Below are positions 9,927 through 18,710 of a stretch of DNA of 64,000 nucleotides, in pieces (the stretch's first letter is position 1; every line of letters starts with the position of its first letter). The notes under the pieces are model-generated. The model had not been told where the DNA came from, searched no databases, and was given only the letters and a program-made list of their open reading frames with translations. The translations under genes and the position numbers were made by a program. This DNA comes from Sphaerospermopsis sp. SIO1G1. GTDB lineage: Bacteria; Cyanobacteriota; Cyanobacteriia; Cyanobacteriales; Nostocaceae. The stretch covers positions 83,603 through 147,602 of the forward strand of contig JAAHFX010000008.1 in assembly GCA_010672785.1 (NCBI GenBank). The letters are read 5' to 3'.

Positions 9927-11148
9927 ATGAGATAATTTGATTATTAAGTAACACGCTATAATCTTCCCTTTTCCTAATTAACTGGTGACTACCATTTTCT
10001 AATAAAACTTCCGCTGGTTTAGGACGATGTAAAAAATGGGATGACATTGCATAACCATAAGCACCAACATCTAAAATAGCAATCATATCACCAATTTCTA
10101 AAGCGGGGAGTTGACAATTTTTACCTAAATAATCCCGTGAATAAGTCGTGTTTCCACACACATCAGTCAGATATTTTTCAGGACTTTGATTTTTCCAACT
10201 TATTATTTCCCTATAACCTCCATGTACAGCAGGAACAGATATATTAGCAATGGTAGAATCAACTCCTAAAACTTGCTTATCACCTTGCCATTTTACCGAA
10301 ACAACTTTAACCAACAAAAACGCACAACCCGCCACAGCAGAACGTCCTGGTTCAATAACTAAATTTATTTTCTTTCCCAAGTTAGCAATTCTTCTACTTA
10401 ACTCATTCCCAAAAATATGCCAATCAAAAGCAGCACCTTGATGATGATAGGGATAACCAAAACCACCACCAAAATCTAAATATTCCCAATCTGGTAAACT
10501 TTCACCAATCTCCAAAACCCAATCAATCGCATCAGTAAAAGCAGAAGTAGCATTAGTTCCCGTACCACGATAAAAATGCAAACCAGAAATCTTTAAACCT
10601 GCACTTTCAGCAATAGAAACAGCTTTCTCAAACTCCCCCAAACATACCCCAATTCTACTTTCCTCAGAAACATTCAACCTCAACCCAACCTGCAAATCTT
10701 CCTCTCTGCGACTCTGCGACTCTGCGTGAAAAACCTCTCCCAACAAACGCAACTGAGAAAGACTATCCAAATTTAAAGTATTCACCCCCCAACTTAAAAC
10801 CTGTTCCATCTCCTCCCGATGCAAATTACTCCCACTATAAACAATATCCCCAGGTGCAAAACCAGCATTTAAACCCAAATAAATATCACCAGGAGTATTA
10901 GCATGAAGTCCCCAACCTGCATTTTTAAATATCTTTAATAAAGCAATATTTCCATTTGTCACACTAGCAAAATGAAACCGAGTCTGGGAATAACTAAAAG
11001 CTTGAGTAATATGATCAATAGTTTGATTTAAAATATCCCCATCATAAACATATAAAGGAGAACCATAAATATGCAATAATTCCTCTGCAACTTCTACAGA
11101 AACAGGAGTTACTAACGGTTTAATTTCTGATAATTTTTCCATAACCAA
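9925..11148 (-). CDS. fold-III PLP decarboxylase-like protein lacking the PLP lysine
   Basis: A 407-residue protein of the diaminopimelate/ornithine/arginine decarboxylase family (alanine-racemase-type barrel plus beta domain). Recognisable family blocks are GLRLNV, the glycine loop DFGGGFGYPY, EPGRSAVAG, the Cys-bearing DVCGNTTYSRDYL and DVGAYGYAMSSHFLHRPKPA. Where decarboxylases read YAxKAN, with the lysine forming the PLP Schiff base, this protein reads FASVTN: aligned position 63 is Val. The HIGSQ region is also altered (GLHFYRGTG). It may be a non-catalytic PLP-fold protein, or may use another residue. Its start overlaps the asparagine-synthetase-like gene by 37 bp, so the two are probably cotranscribed. 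The start could be Met1 or Met3. Confidence 0.8.
   Translation of the reverse strand: MVMEKLSEIKPLVTPVSVEVAEELLHIYGSPLYVYDGDILNQTIDHITQAFSYSQTRFHFASVTNGNIALLKIFKNAGWGLHANTPGDIYLGLNAGFAPGDIVYSGSNLHREEMEQVLSWGVNTLNLDSLSQLRLLGEVFHAESQSRREEDLQVGLRLNVSEESRIGVCLGEFEKAVSIAESAGLKISGLHFYRGTGTNATSAFTDAIDWVLEIGESLPDWEYLDFGGGFGYPYHHQGAAFDWHIFGNELSRRIANLGKKINLVIEPGRSAVAGCAFLLVKVVSVKWQGDKQVLGVDSTIANISVPAVHGGYREIISWKNQSPEKYLTDVCGNTTYSRDYLGKNCQLPALEIGDMIAILDVGAYGYAMSSHFLHRPKPAEVLLENGSHQLIRKREDYSVLLNNQIIS
10702..10733. repeat. 32-bp coding repeat, copy 1
   Basis: A CTCTGCGA-type tandem repeat lies inside the decarboxylase-like gene and is translated as part of HAESQSRREED. The same 32 bases occur at 12739-12770 in the adjacent gene, read in a different frame. 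Confidence 0.85.
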
Positions 11149-12818
11149 TTAGGTAATAAAAATGGATGATTCCAAGATTTTGATTTTTGTTTTACACCCA
11201 AAACGTGAACATACCAAAGTTCCCACATAATCAGTAACCAAAGCATCTCACCTACCCGTCTTCCACGAACATTTCCTCCTAACTCTCCAGTCACAATTTT
11301 AGCTGGGAGACGAGGGTAAAAAATATTTTCCGCCTCTAGTATACCTGGATTTAACCAATTACCAAGATCATGCCAGAAATTTTTTACACACCAAGCAGTT
11401 AAGGGAACACCCATACCCCGCTTTTGTCTCCAAACTATTTCCTCTGGGAGTAAATTTTCCACCGCACGTTTGAGAATGTATTTTTCACAAGCACCCTGTA
11501 AACAGAGTTCACCAGATAATTGAAAAGTCCACTCTGCTAAATTTAAATCACAAAAAGGCGATCGCACATTTAATCCATGCACAAAACTTAACGCAGTTGC
11601 ACGGGGATGGATATTTTGCGCTCCCTTTAACATCAAACTAGCACGTCGGAGACGATTTAATAACCCAGGACAAAAACGACTATCGAGAGCATCAAACAAC
11701 CATTCCTCAGCATTTAAACCACGAATCTGTTGATAAAATTCTGGCTGATATACCTGTTTTTCATAACCCCAAAAACGGTGAAAAGTTCGCAGATATTGTT
11801 GCATAAAACCCTCATTTTTTTGGGGATGTTCACTTTGATAAATACCCGCAGCAATTAAAGGTTTATTAGTCCAACCTGCAAATAATTGATCTCCACCTTC
11901 ACCATTAAAAACCACCTGAGTTTCTTGAGCAGCAACCTGATTTAATAAATACAAAGGAACAGTTACACCATCACCAAAAGGTAAATCTAAAGCTTTGACA
12001 GTGGGAATAATTGCCTTTTTAATATTTTTCGGACTTGCATCAACCCTCACCAAAGGAATATTTAAAAACTCTGCCACCTGTTGAGCAAAGGGATATTCAG
12101 AAACACCAAACTCACCAAAATCTAAAGCATAAGCGCGAACTTTCACTCCTGCATTTACCAACAAAGCAGCAACGGTAGAAGAATCCAAACCTCCAGATAA
12201 AAACATACCCACAGGTTCATCTTTTAAATCTGCAACTTGCTTTTCTACCGCATTTTTTAATAAAATTTGTAATTGAGAGACAGCAACATTTTCATCAGTA
12301 ATAACTTCCTTTGCTTCACACCATTCATAAATTTTCCTAACTTGATAATTATCAACATCATGAATATTAAAAATCACCTCATTTCCCGCACTCACAGAAA
12401 ACACACCATTAACAGGAGTCACAGGAGTAGGAACATAAGAAAAACAAGCATAACCATATAAACCATCAATATCAACTTCCGGTTTTTCAAGAATTTCCAA
12501 AAGCAACTCCAACCGAGAAGCAAACCAAACAGTATGATTTTGCAAACTCCAAAATAACGGAACCTTACCAAAAACCTCCCTCCCCAAAATCAACCTATCA
12601 TCTTCCACCCTCACCCAAACATCAAAATCAACAAACCCCCCAGCAGAAATACCAACAATAGAACTTCCCTCCACCACCGATAAATCATCACATCCAACAT
12701 AAACAACCTCAAAAACAAACCCTTCCCCCTCTTTCTTTCTCTCTGCGACTCTGCGACTCTGCGTGAAAAAATCTTCCCTCTTCTCACCCCAATAACCAAT
12801 AAAATGCTGAGAAAACAT
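11112..12818 (-). CDS. asparagine-synthetase-like protein without N-terminal catalytic Cys
   Basis: A 568-residue protein with the two-domain AsnB layout. The N-terminal half keeps the class-II amidotransferase fold (GREVFGKVPLFWSL, WFASRLELLLEIL), but the protein begins MFSQHF, so the Cys2 nucleophile of glutamine hydrolysis is absent. The synthetase half has the PP-loop SGGLDSSTVAALL near residue 206, FNGEGGDQLFAGW and RQKRGMGVPLTAW, all expected for AMP-forming amide synthesis. Cys-less homologues such as beta-lactam synthetase and carbapenam synthetase make intramolecular amide bonds, so a biosynthetic role is as likely as asparagine synthesis. It lies upstream of and overlaps the decarboxylase-like gene. 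Confidence 0.8.
   Translation of the reverse strand: MFSQHFIGYWGEKREDFFTQSRRVAERKKEGEGFVFEVVYVGCDDLSVVEGSSIVGISAGGFVDFDVWVRVEDDRLILGREVFGKVPLFWSLQNHTVWFASRLELLLEILEKPEVDIDGLYGYACFSYVPTPVTPVNGVFSVSAGNEVIFNIHDVDNYQVRKIYEWCEAKEVITDENVAVSQLQILLKNAVEKQVADLKDEPVGMFLSGGLDSSTVAALLVNAGVKVRAYALDFGEFGVSEYPFAQQVAEFLNIPLVRVDASPKNIKKAIIPTVKALDLPFGDGVTVPLYLLNQVAAQETQVVFNGEGGDQLFAGWTNKPLIAAGIYQSEHPQKNEGFMQQYLRTFHRFWGYEKQVYQPEFYQQIRGLNAEEWLFDALDSRFCPGLLNRLRRASLMLKGAQNIHPRATALSFVHGLNVRSPFCDLNLAEWTFQLSGELCLQGACEKYILKRAVENLLPEEIVWRQKRGMGVPLTAWCVKNFWHDLGNWLNPGILEAENIFYPRLPAKIVTGELGGNVRGRRVGEMLWLLIMWELWYVHVLGVKQKSKSWNHPFLLPNWLWKNYQKLNR
12739..12770. repeat. 32-bp coding repeat, copy 2
   Basis: This stretch is identical to 10702-10733. 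Here it encodes FTQSRRVAER near the N-terminus of the asparagine-synthetase-like protein, in a region that is poorly conserved in the family. That suggests the repeat inserted in frame. Confidence 0.85.
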
Positions 12819-12836
12819 ATTTAAAAATAATCAAAA

Positions 12837-15800
12837 TTACTTATTACCAAAAACCTCACACCCAGGATGACTTAAACCTGAATCTTTCAAAATCATCCGT
12901 GGTGATTGAGCAGTTAAAATTATCCTACCATCATTTGTAATTATCCATCCTTGAGCTTGCTTAATTACCGCAGTCTTGACATCATTTTTGCTCATTTCTT
13001 GTTGACTAATTTCACCATTATTAGCCATATTCACGACATCTACCAAAGGTGTTACTCCTGTCAATAAATCATCAGGAGTTGAGGGTAAACCACCCCTCCC
13101 CACAACGGTAAATCTATTTTCTGTACCACCACGTCTACACCCTTTAGATAACTGATTAGTAGCATTAACTAAACTATCAGGTAATTCTATTAAACCAGAA
13201 GTTGGATCTACATCAGGTCTGGTAATTTGTACTTCTCCACGTAATCCAAATTCCGAAGATGCAGTAATATCACTTCTGGGTGTTGGTTGAGTTTGAGATT
13301 GGATTCCAAATAAACCATTGGTTGTAATATTAATCTCACCACCTTTTCCTTGAAAAGCATTAGCGGTAATGTCACTATTTTCACTAGGAAAAGCAATAAT
13401 GAAAGGTGTATTAATATTAATATTTCCCCCATCTCCACCAGCACCATCTGTTCCCGCAGTTGCCGTAATCCGACTATTATTTCTCAATAACAATAACTCT
13501 TGAATATTCAAATTAATTTCTCCACCTTGGTTACTTGCTGTTTCGGCTGTGATAAATCCTTGATTCTCTAAACTCAAAGTTCCTGCAACTATATCAATAT
13601 CTCCACCTTCACCACTTCCTTGACTGTTTACTCCTACTCCTGCACCATTTCTAATAATAAAGGTTATAGGGTCAATATCAATACTACCACTTTTACCTGT
13701 TGAACCTGATTCTGTATTTGCAAATAGTCCGGTATTTGTGCCATCTAAAGTAATATTATCTTTAACTATCAAGTTGATATTTCCAGCTTGATTATTACCC
13801 GATGTTGTTGTTAATAATTGTGCGCCATTTGTCATTGTCAAGGTGTTAGCATTAACTGTGATCTTTCCACCTTTTCCTGTATTAGATGTGGAAGCTGATA
13901 TTTCTGAACCATCTGTAATATCTAATATATTCGCATTAATTTCAATATTGCCGGCGTTTCCTGTACTGCTGGTGTTACTGATAATCTGACTATTATTGAT
14001 GGTGACAGTATGAGGACTGGTAATATTTACATTTCCGGCTGGATTAATGCCTTTAGTGTCACTTTCTATGCGACTATATTGGAAAGTAATATGACCTGTG
14101 TTGATAATATCTACATTACCTGATTGACCTACCTCACCGACATCTAGGGTAATTTCTTCACCAGTGAATGGGTTCTCAATTGTTATCTGTTTACTAGTGA
14201 TAATGTCAGTATTTATTATTGATAAATCTCCAGAACCTTCGATTTGAACATCTCCAGATTTGTCAGAAGATGAGAGAGTTAATACTTCTAAATCTGTAAT
14301 TTGATTTTTAGCTGCTAAGAAAACGTTACCACCTTGTCCTGAAGTTCCGCTTTCAGAAACAGAAAACGAAGAAAACACTGGGAATTCTTCACTAAATTCG
14401 TCTCTTACTCCCTTAATTTCACCACCAGCATCAATAGAAATTTCACCCCCATTTCCTGCTGTTCCTGAATCTGAAAATGAGGAGGAGTTTAGGGATTGAG
14501 TCTGAATATAACCATTAGTAGTGGAAACAGAAATATTCCCCCCATTTCCTGCTGTTCCTGATTCTGAAAATGAGGAGGAGAATAGGGATTGAGTAGAGAT
14601 ATCACCATTAGTAGTAGAAACAGAAATATTCCCCCCATTTCCTGCTGTTCCTTCAAATGACAATGAGTAGGAGTCTAGGAATTGAGTCTGAATATAACCA
14701 TTAGTAGTAGAAACAGAAATATTTCCCCCATTTCCTGCTGTTCCTGACAATGAAAATGAGGAGGAGTCTAGGAATTGAGTCTGAATATTACCATTAGTAG
14801 TGGAAACAGAAATATTTCCCCCATTTCCTGCTGTTCCTGACAATGAAAATGAGGAGGAGTCTAGGAATTGAGTCTGAATATTACCATTAGTAGTAGAAAG
14901 AGAAATATTCCCCCCATTTCCTGCTGTTCCTAATTCTGAAAATGAGTAGGAGTCTAGGAATTGAGTCTGAATGTAACCATTAGTAGTAGAAAGAGAAATA
15001 TTCCCCCCATTTCCTGCTGTTCCTAATTCTGAAAATGAGTAGGAGTCTAGGTTTTGAGTAAAGATATTACCACTAGCATTTAAATTTATATTTCCTCCAC
15101 CCAGTGCATCGCTAGTATTAATATCACCAATAGTTAAATTCACACCTTTGATATCAACATTCTTTCCACTAGTTTGAATAGTATCAGCAATATTCATCTG
15201 AAAATTACCAATACCATTACTATCAGCATCAGCCAAAATGTTAATCTTATTAACAGCAGACAAACTACTATTCAGATTAATATTCCCACTAGCTGTGAGA
15301 TTAACTTCTCCACCAATACCTGTCAAACTTTCAGCATTAATTTCGCCAACATTAATATTTCCTTTTGTTGCATTCAGAGTAACTGCACCACTATCACCAA
15401 TAGAAGTAATAGGTGTCCGAAAAATCAGTTTTGTTCCATCAGCAATTCCCCAAGGTGCAGTTTCACCTGCTTTGTATAAAGTACCAGAATCTAATGAAGC
15501 ATTATTTGTTACTTCTAATATCCAATTTCCTTTTGAATTTTTATTATTAAAAACATCTAAACCACCTTTTCCTGTGGGTTGAAATTCCCCCTGAAATGGA
15601 GGTGAACCATTATCAATACTAGTTCTTGCACTATCATCTAAGACAGTATCTTGAAAATTATCTTCACTTCCTCCCACACCACTAAATAATTCTAATGTTG
15701 TTCCATCTGGTGATGTGAGAGTAGCTGTTAAATTCCTATTAATACTATGTTCTGCGGAAAACTGTACATCTAAATTTTCTATTGTTTGTTCCTCTGATAC

Positions 15801-16961
15801 TGTGAAGGTAAATGTGGCCGTCCCTTCAGTTATATTAAAATCTTCATTATCTCTATCAATAGTTATTTCAGGAATTACACCTCCATTATCTACATCAACT
15901 TCAGCAATAAGTTCTCCACCTTCCACAAAGGAAGTATCAATATTTCCTACTGTTAAATTTGCTCCAGATATACTAATATCTCTACCATTGGTTTTGAGAG
16001 TATTAGCAATATTCATCTGAAAATTACCAATTCCACCTTCAGAATTACCAGCAGTAAATGTTATATTACCATTCCCCTGAGCAAAATTTAAACTATTATC
16101 ACTTAAAGGATGAATGATAATATCATTTGCAGCTTGAAATATCAGAGTTGTATTTCCAGACAAACCCTCCAAGGTATTTTTCTGAATTGTCACATTATCA
16201 TCTTCACCAATAGTCAAATTATCAGTATTCAGTAATAAAGTTCCTGTATCTAAATTCCCCCGAACTTGCAGATTTTCTGTTCCTGTTAATTCAACTCTTC
16301 CCTCTGCTGCTGTTAACCCACCTTCATTAATTACATTTGCACCAAAAAAAGTAAGATTCTGACCTGCATCAACTTGTAAATTTCCTTGATTTCTAATTTC
16401 CGCTCCTTGATTTGTAATCGCATTTTTAAATAATGCTCCTGGTTGTACAGTTAATAAATTACTACCTTGAGGATTTGTAGCACTAAATAATCCATCTTCA
16501 CCTAATCTAATACTATCAGCAGTTGTCCCAGTAAAAGAACCACGTATATCTAAAATTGCATTTTCTCCAAATATAATTCCATTGGGATTTAATAAAAATA
16601 AATTTGCCGTTCCTTCAACTCCCAATGTTCCCAAAATATTAGATACATTACTCCCTGTCACACGAGTTAATATATTTTCAATTCCGATAGGATTAGCAAA
16701 ATAAACACTTCTGTTTTCACCAACATTGAAATTTTCAAAGCTGTGAAATAAATTTTTTCCTCTGGTTGCACCACCATTAATTAAATCTTTTAAATCATTA
16801 ACTCGGTGAACTACAGAATTTTCTTTACCTAAAGTATTATCTGGGGTTATTTTTGCAGTTACTCTGGTATTTGTAGTTGTGACAATTCCACCCGTAAAAA
16901 ATAAAGTCGTAAGTAATAATTGATAAAATGGATAGACTGTTTTTAGTGCCATATTTCTCAT
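12837..16961 (-). CDS. filamentous-haemagglutinin-type exoprotein (TpsA) with P-domain and 31-residue repeats
   Basis: A 1374-residue secreted protein. An N-terminal hydrophobic segment (FYQLLLTTLFFTGGIV) is followed by a TPS secretion domain with the signature LLNPNGIIFGENAILDIRGS near residues 120-140, which a TpsB outer-membrane pore would recognise. A beta-helix body follows (QGGEINLNIQ, GNAGNIEINA). At about residues 370-500 sits a proprotein-convertase-type P domain (LTATLTSPDGTTLELFSG, GNWILEVTNN). Residues ~630-840 carry seven 31-residue repeats. The C-terminus has a short Cys-containing tail (SKGCRRGG, HPGCEVFG) typical of cyanobacterial members. No TpsB gene is in the window. The start is Met1 or Met4. 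Confidence 0.88.
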   Translation of the reverse strand: MRNMALKTVYPFYQLLLTTLFFTGGIVTTTNTRVTAKITPDNTLGKENSVVHRVNDLKDLINGGATRGKNLFHSFENFNVGENRSVYFANPIGIENILTRVTGSNVSNILGTLGVEGTANLFLLNPNGIIFGENAILDIRGSFTGTTADSIRLGEDGLFSATNPQGSNLLTVQPGALFKNAITNQGAEIRNQGNLQVDAGQNLTFFGANVINEGGLTAAEGRVELTGTENLQVRGNLDTGTLLLNTDNLTIGEDDNVTIQKNTLEGLSGNTTLIFQAANDIIIHPLSDNSLNFAQGNGNITFTAGNSEGGIGNFQMNIANTLKTNGRDISISGANLTVGNIDTSFVEGGELIAEVDVDNGGVIPEITIDRDNEDFNITEGTATFTFTVSEEQTIENLDVQFSAEHSINRNLTATLTSPDGTTLELFSGVGGSEDNFQDTVLDDSARTSIDNGSPPFQGEFQPTGKGGLDVFNNKNSKGNWILEVTNNASLDSGTLYKAGETAPWGIADGTKLIFRTPITSIGDSGAVTLNATKGNINVGEINAESLTGIGGEVNLTASGNINLNSSLSAVNKINILADADSNGIGNFQMNIADTIQTSGKNVDIKGVNLTIGDINTSDALGGGNINLNASGNIFTQNLDSYSFSELGTAGNGGNISLSTTNGYIQTQFLDSYSFSELGTAGNGGNISLSTTNGNIQTQFLDSSSFSLSGTAGNGGNISVSTTNGNIQTQFLDSSSFSLSGTAGNGGNISVSTTNGYIQTQFLDSYSLSFEGTAGNGGNISVSTTNGDISTQSLFSSSFSESGTAGNGGNISVSTTNGYIQTQSLNSSSFSDSGTAGNGGEISIDAGGEIKGVRDEFSEEFPVFSSFSVSESGTSGQGGNVFLAAKNQITDLEVLTLSSSDKSGDVQIEGSGDLSIINTDIITSKQITIENPFTGEEITLDVGEVGQSGNVDIINTGHITFQYSRIESDTKGINPAGNVNITSPHTVTINNSQIISNTSSTGNAGNIEINANILDITDGSEISASTSNTGKGGKITVNANTLTMTNGAQLLTTTSGNNQAGNINLIVKDNITLDGTNTGLFANTESGSTGKSGSIDIDPITFIIRNGAGVGVNSQGSGEGGDIDIVAGTLSLENQGFITAETASNQGGEINLNIQELLLLRNNSRITATAGTDGAGGDGGNININTPFIIAFPSENSDITANAFQGKGGEINITTNGLFGIQSQTQPTPRSDITASSEFGLRGEVQITRPDVDPTSGLIELPDSLVNATNQLSKGCRRGGTENRFTVVGRGGLPSTPDDLLTGVTPLVDVVNMANNGEISQQEMSKNDVKTAVIKQAQGWIITNDGRIILTAQSPRMILKDSGLSHPGCEVFGNK
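14447..15085 (-). repeat. seven 93-bp in-frame tandem repeats
   Basis: CATTTCCTGCTGTTCCT recurs about every 93 bp near 14449, 14542, 14635, 14728, 14821, 14914 and 15007. Each unit encodes 31 residues of the form SGTAGNGGNISVSTTNG plus a variable IQTQFLDSSSFS part. Adjacent units are nearly identical, which points to recent slippage or recombination and variable copy number between strains. Confidence 0.9.
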
Positions 16962-17032
16962 GATAAAACCGTATTTTCAGAAATATATGATTTATAACTT
17001 CTCAATAATTATAAAGTTGACTGACTCAGAAC

Positions 17033-17141
17033 TTACAGCACTTTCCGGTGTAATGAGGTACGTTTTTGGCGGGCAAGATGCCCACCCCACAAGAGTTTCA
17101 TGATTATGATTTGTACCTCGTAGCAACGAAATCTGCTGTAA
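17033..17141 (+). mobile_element. TA-flanked MITE family A, copy 1
   Basis: The core 17036-17138 begins CAGCACTTTCC and ends ATCTGCTG, with TA on both sides and short inverted ends (TTACAGCA/TGCTGTAA). The body is almost identical to 36765-36868 and related in reverse orientation to 27303-27406. The central GGCGGGCAAGATGCCCACCC can form a hairpin. Copy number, TA flanks and lack of coding capacity fit a non-autonomous IS630/mariner-type element. Confidence 0.85.
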
Positions 17142-17224
17142 GCAAAACCGGGTTCAAATATTATCATGGCGACGTAATGAAGCAATCTCAAACCCTAACG
17201 TTTTATTAAAATGCGTAATTCCTA
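17141..17224 (-). mobile_element. MITE family B, copy 1 (degenerate)
   Basis: The reverse complement starts TAGGAATTACGCATTTT and continues through GGTTTGAGATTGCTT and TTACGTCGC, matching 53534-53625 along its length. It directly abuts the family A copy, so one element inserted beside or into the other. Confidence 0.7.
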
Positions 17225-17414
17225 TAACTATTTGAAACCTGAGAACCAAGATTATTTAAACCAGAAGATTTAAAAACAATTTGTAACTATTATACACTCA
17301 AAAATATTCTAGCATCCTGTGTGATCATATATTCCTATGATTTCCAAATCTGAATCAGCCAAAAAGTCAGGATTGATCGTGTATAATCAACATATTCTCT
17401 AACCCTAAAATAAC

Positions 17415-17630
17415 ATGACTAATATTACCATCTCCAATCTTAATTAAGACCTAAAAAATAAGCTGCAAAAACGAGCGTAAAAACACGGACATTCTCTAGA
17501 ACAAGAAATCACACAAATCCTCCATCTTGTACTCATAGAAAATTACCAAAATCCTATCAATTTAGTAACTCTAATTGAAAAGCATTTTGCAGATTTTCAA
17601 GATTTTGAATTACCAGAAATCCAACGATAA
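17415..17630 (+). pseudogene. FitA/VapB-like antitoxin gene with two in-frame stops
   Basis: One 72-codon frame reads MTNITISNLN, stop, DLKNKLQKRA, stop, KHGHSLEQEITQILHLVLIE and on to a TAA at 17630. The pattern (short beta strand, then DLKxKLxxRAxxHGxSLExE) is that of ribbon-helix-helix antitoxins of the FitA type. Both stops are TAA (codons 11 and 22) with no frameshift. Downstream, MIILDKNF from 17667 resembles the start of a PIN-domain toxin, but reading soon enters a repeat. The module appears dead. Confidence 0.75.
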
Positions 17631-17710
17631 CCGATCCATCAAGAGTCAATATTTGCAGATTAAATAATGATTATTCTTGATAAAAATTTTATAGTTGTAA
17701 AGATTGGTAA

Positions 17711-17731
17711 GGGTTTAGCAGTGCTAAACCC
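17711..17731. repeat. GGGTTTAGCA palindromic repeat, copy 1
   Basis: GGGTTTAGCAGTGCTAAACCC is a near-perfect palindrome; a near-identical copy lies at 63938-63958. It lies inside the presumed toxin remnant after 17667. Confidence 0.8.
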
Positions 17732-17835
17732 CTACAAATTTATGATTTCTATGTTCTAATATTGGTGACTATAGCTATATTTCCGAACTAATGAAAACTC
17801 AAAAAACGGCCTCTTTATTAATCTAAAATTAATTC

Positions 17836-18453
17836 TTATTGCACCGTAAAAACTTCCTCACTAATCTTCCTCCCACCCAACAACATTTCCACTGTCCAAT
17901 TACCTACAGGTGCAGAAGAATCAATAGTATAACGACAACGAGTATTCCAAATTTCCGTTGTTACATTTTTGGTTTGATAACTATTTTGTTTGACAATTTG
18001 ACCATTAGGATTAATCCAATTACAACCTAAAGCAAGTCTTTTCCCAACAGGTGCATCTTTCAAAGTTACACGATAAGAAAGTTGAGAATTAGCTTGACGA
18101 GAAATAGTATTTATTTTCTGTTTATCAGCTAAAGTAATTTTATCTTCCTGTGCAGAAACATTAGCTAATAAAGAAGCATTTTGTTGATTAAAAAATACAA
18201 TTCCACCAATAGTTACAATAATTGCCCCAAATACACCAAAAGCAATCATTTTATTACGCTTTTGTTGCACCTCCAAAGCTTGACGACGCTTTAACTGAAT
18301 TACAGCCTCATCTAACAATTCTGGTGGTAAATTCAACTCTTGTAAAATTTCCTGGATTTGTTGCTGATCAAATTCACCCTCTTGCTTTAATTGCAAGTTT
18401 TGAACTTCAGCAATAATTTTGTTTAGTTGTTCTTGATTTAATTTTTCTTCCAT
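17836..18453 (-). CDS. single-pass membrane protein of unknown function
   Basis: A 205-residue protein. Residues 1-65 are a Gln/Glu/Leu-rich helical segment (QIQEILQELNLPPELLDEAV) that may form a coiled coil. A transmembrane helix at about 70-87 (IAFGVFGAIIVTIGGIVFF) follows basic KRRQ and QQKRNK stretches, so the N-terminus is probably cytoplasmic. The rest is a beta-rich domain outside the membrane with two Cys (LGCNW, TRCRY) and a VGNWTVEMLLGG strand. I do not recognise a function. It has its own ATG and lies downstream of the cpc operon, separated by repeats. Confidence 0.7.
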   Translation of the reverse strand: MEEKLNQEQLNKIIAEVQNLQLKQEGEFDQQQIQEILQELNLPPELLDEAVIQLKRRQALEVQQKRNKMIAFGVFGAIIVTIGGIVFFNQQNASLLANVSAQEDKITLADKQKINTISRQANSQLSYRVTLKDAPVGKRLALGCNWINPNGQIVKQNSYQTKNVTTEIWNTRCRYTIDSSAPVGNWTVEMLLGGRKISEEVFTVQ

Positions 18454-18469
18454 AATAATAATTCGTAGT

Positions 18470-18592
18470 TCGTAATGCTCCTTTCAGGAGAGCTTCGCTT
18501 ACGTAATGCCTCTTTCAGAGGAGCTTCGCTTACGTAATTAAGAAATTTACCCAGTCACCAATCACCAATCACCAATCACCAATCACCAATAA
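18470..18592. repeat. short tandem repeats downstream of the cpc operon
   Basis: Two copies of a ~33-base unit (CTTTCAGAGGAGCTTCGCTT type, 18480-18535) are followed by five CACCAAT-type heptamers (18553-18590). Such heptamer arrays are common in Nostocales intergenic DNA. They are too short and lack the spacers needed for a CRISPR array. Confidence 0.8.
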
Positions 18593-18597
18593 CTAAG

Positions 18598-18678
18598 GGT
18601 CTGATTTTCACCTAACATCATAACTAGCTCACAGCAAAACCGCCAACTTGTTATCATATTAATGTCAAAACCAGACCC
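18598..18678 (-). terminator. possible cpc operon terminator
   Basis: GGGTCTGATTTT at 18598 pairs with AAAACCAGACCC ending at 18678 (one to two mismatches), about 35 bp past the last cpcG stop on the minus strand. The loop is long (~57 nt) and there is no strong U-tract, so this is a weak call. Confidence 0.35.
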
Positions 18679-18710
18679 AGTAGAAAATTCAAGTTATTAA
18701 AATACTGAAC

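Larger units (their letters stand above)
16962..17835. other. repeat-rich intergenic region
   Basis: This stretch holds two adjacent MITE-like elements (17033-17141 and about 17141-17224), a nonsense-ridden antitoxin gene (17415-17630), a possible toxin start (MIILDKNF from 17667) cut off by a palindromic repeat (17711-17731), and no intact gene. Confidence 0.7.

Noticed and set aside
14447..15085. Regular 93-bp repeats as a possible CRISPR array
   Set aside because: The repeats are coding, contiguous, in frame and lack unique spacers; they encode 31-residue protein repeats.
15174..16020. Three plus-strand ORFs of about 100 codons
   Set aside because: They are antisense shadows of the haemagglutinin-type gene, with no family resemblance and no spacing or ribosome-binding sites.
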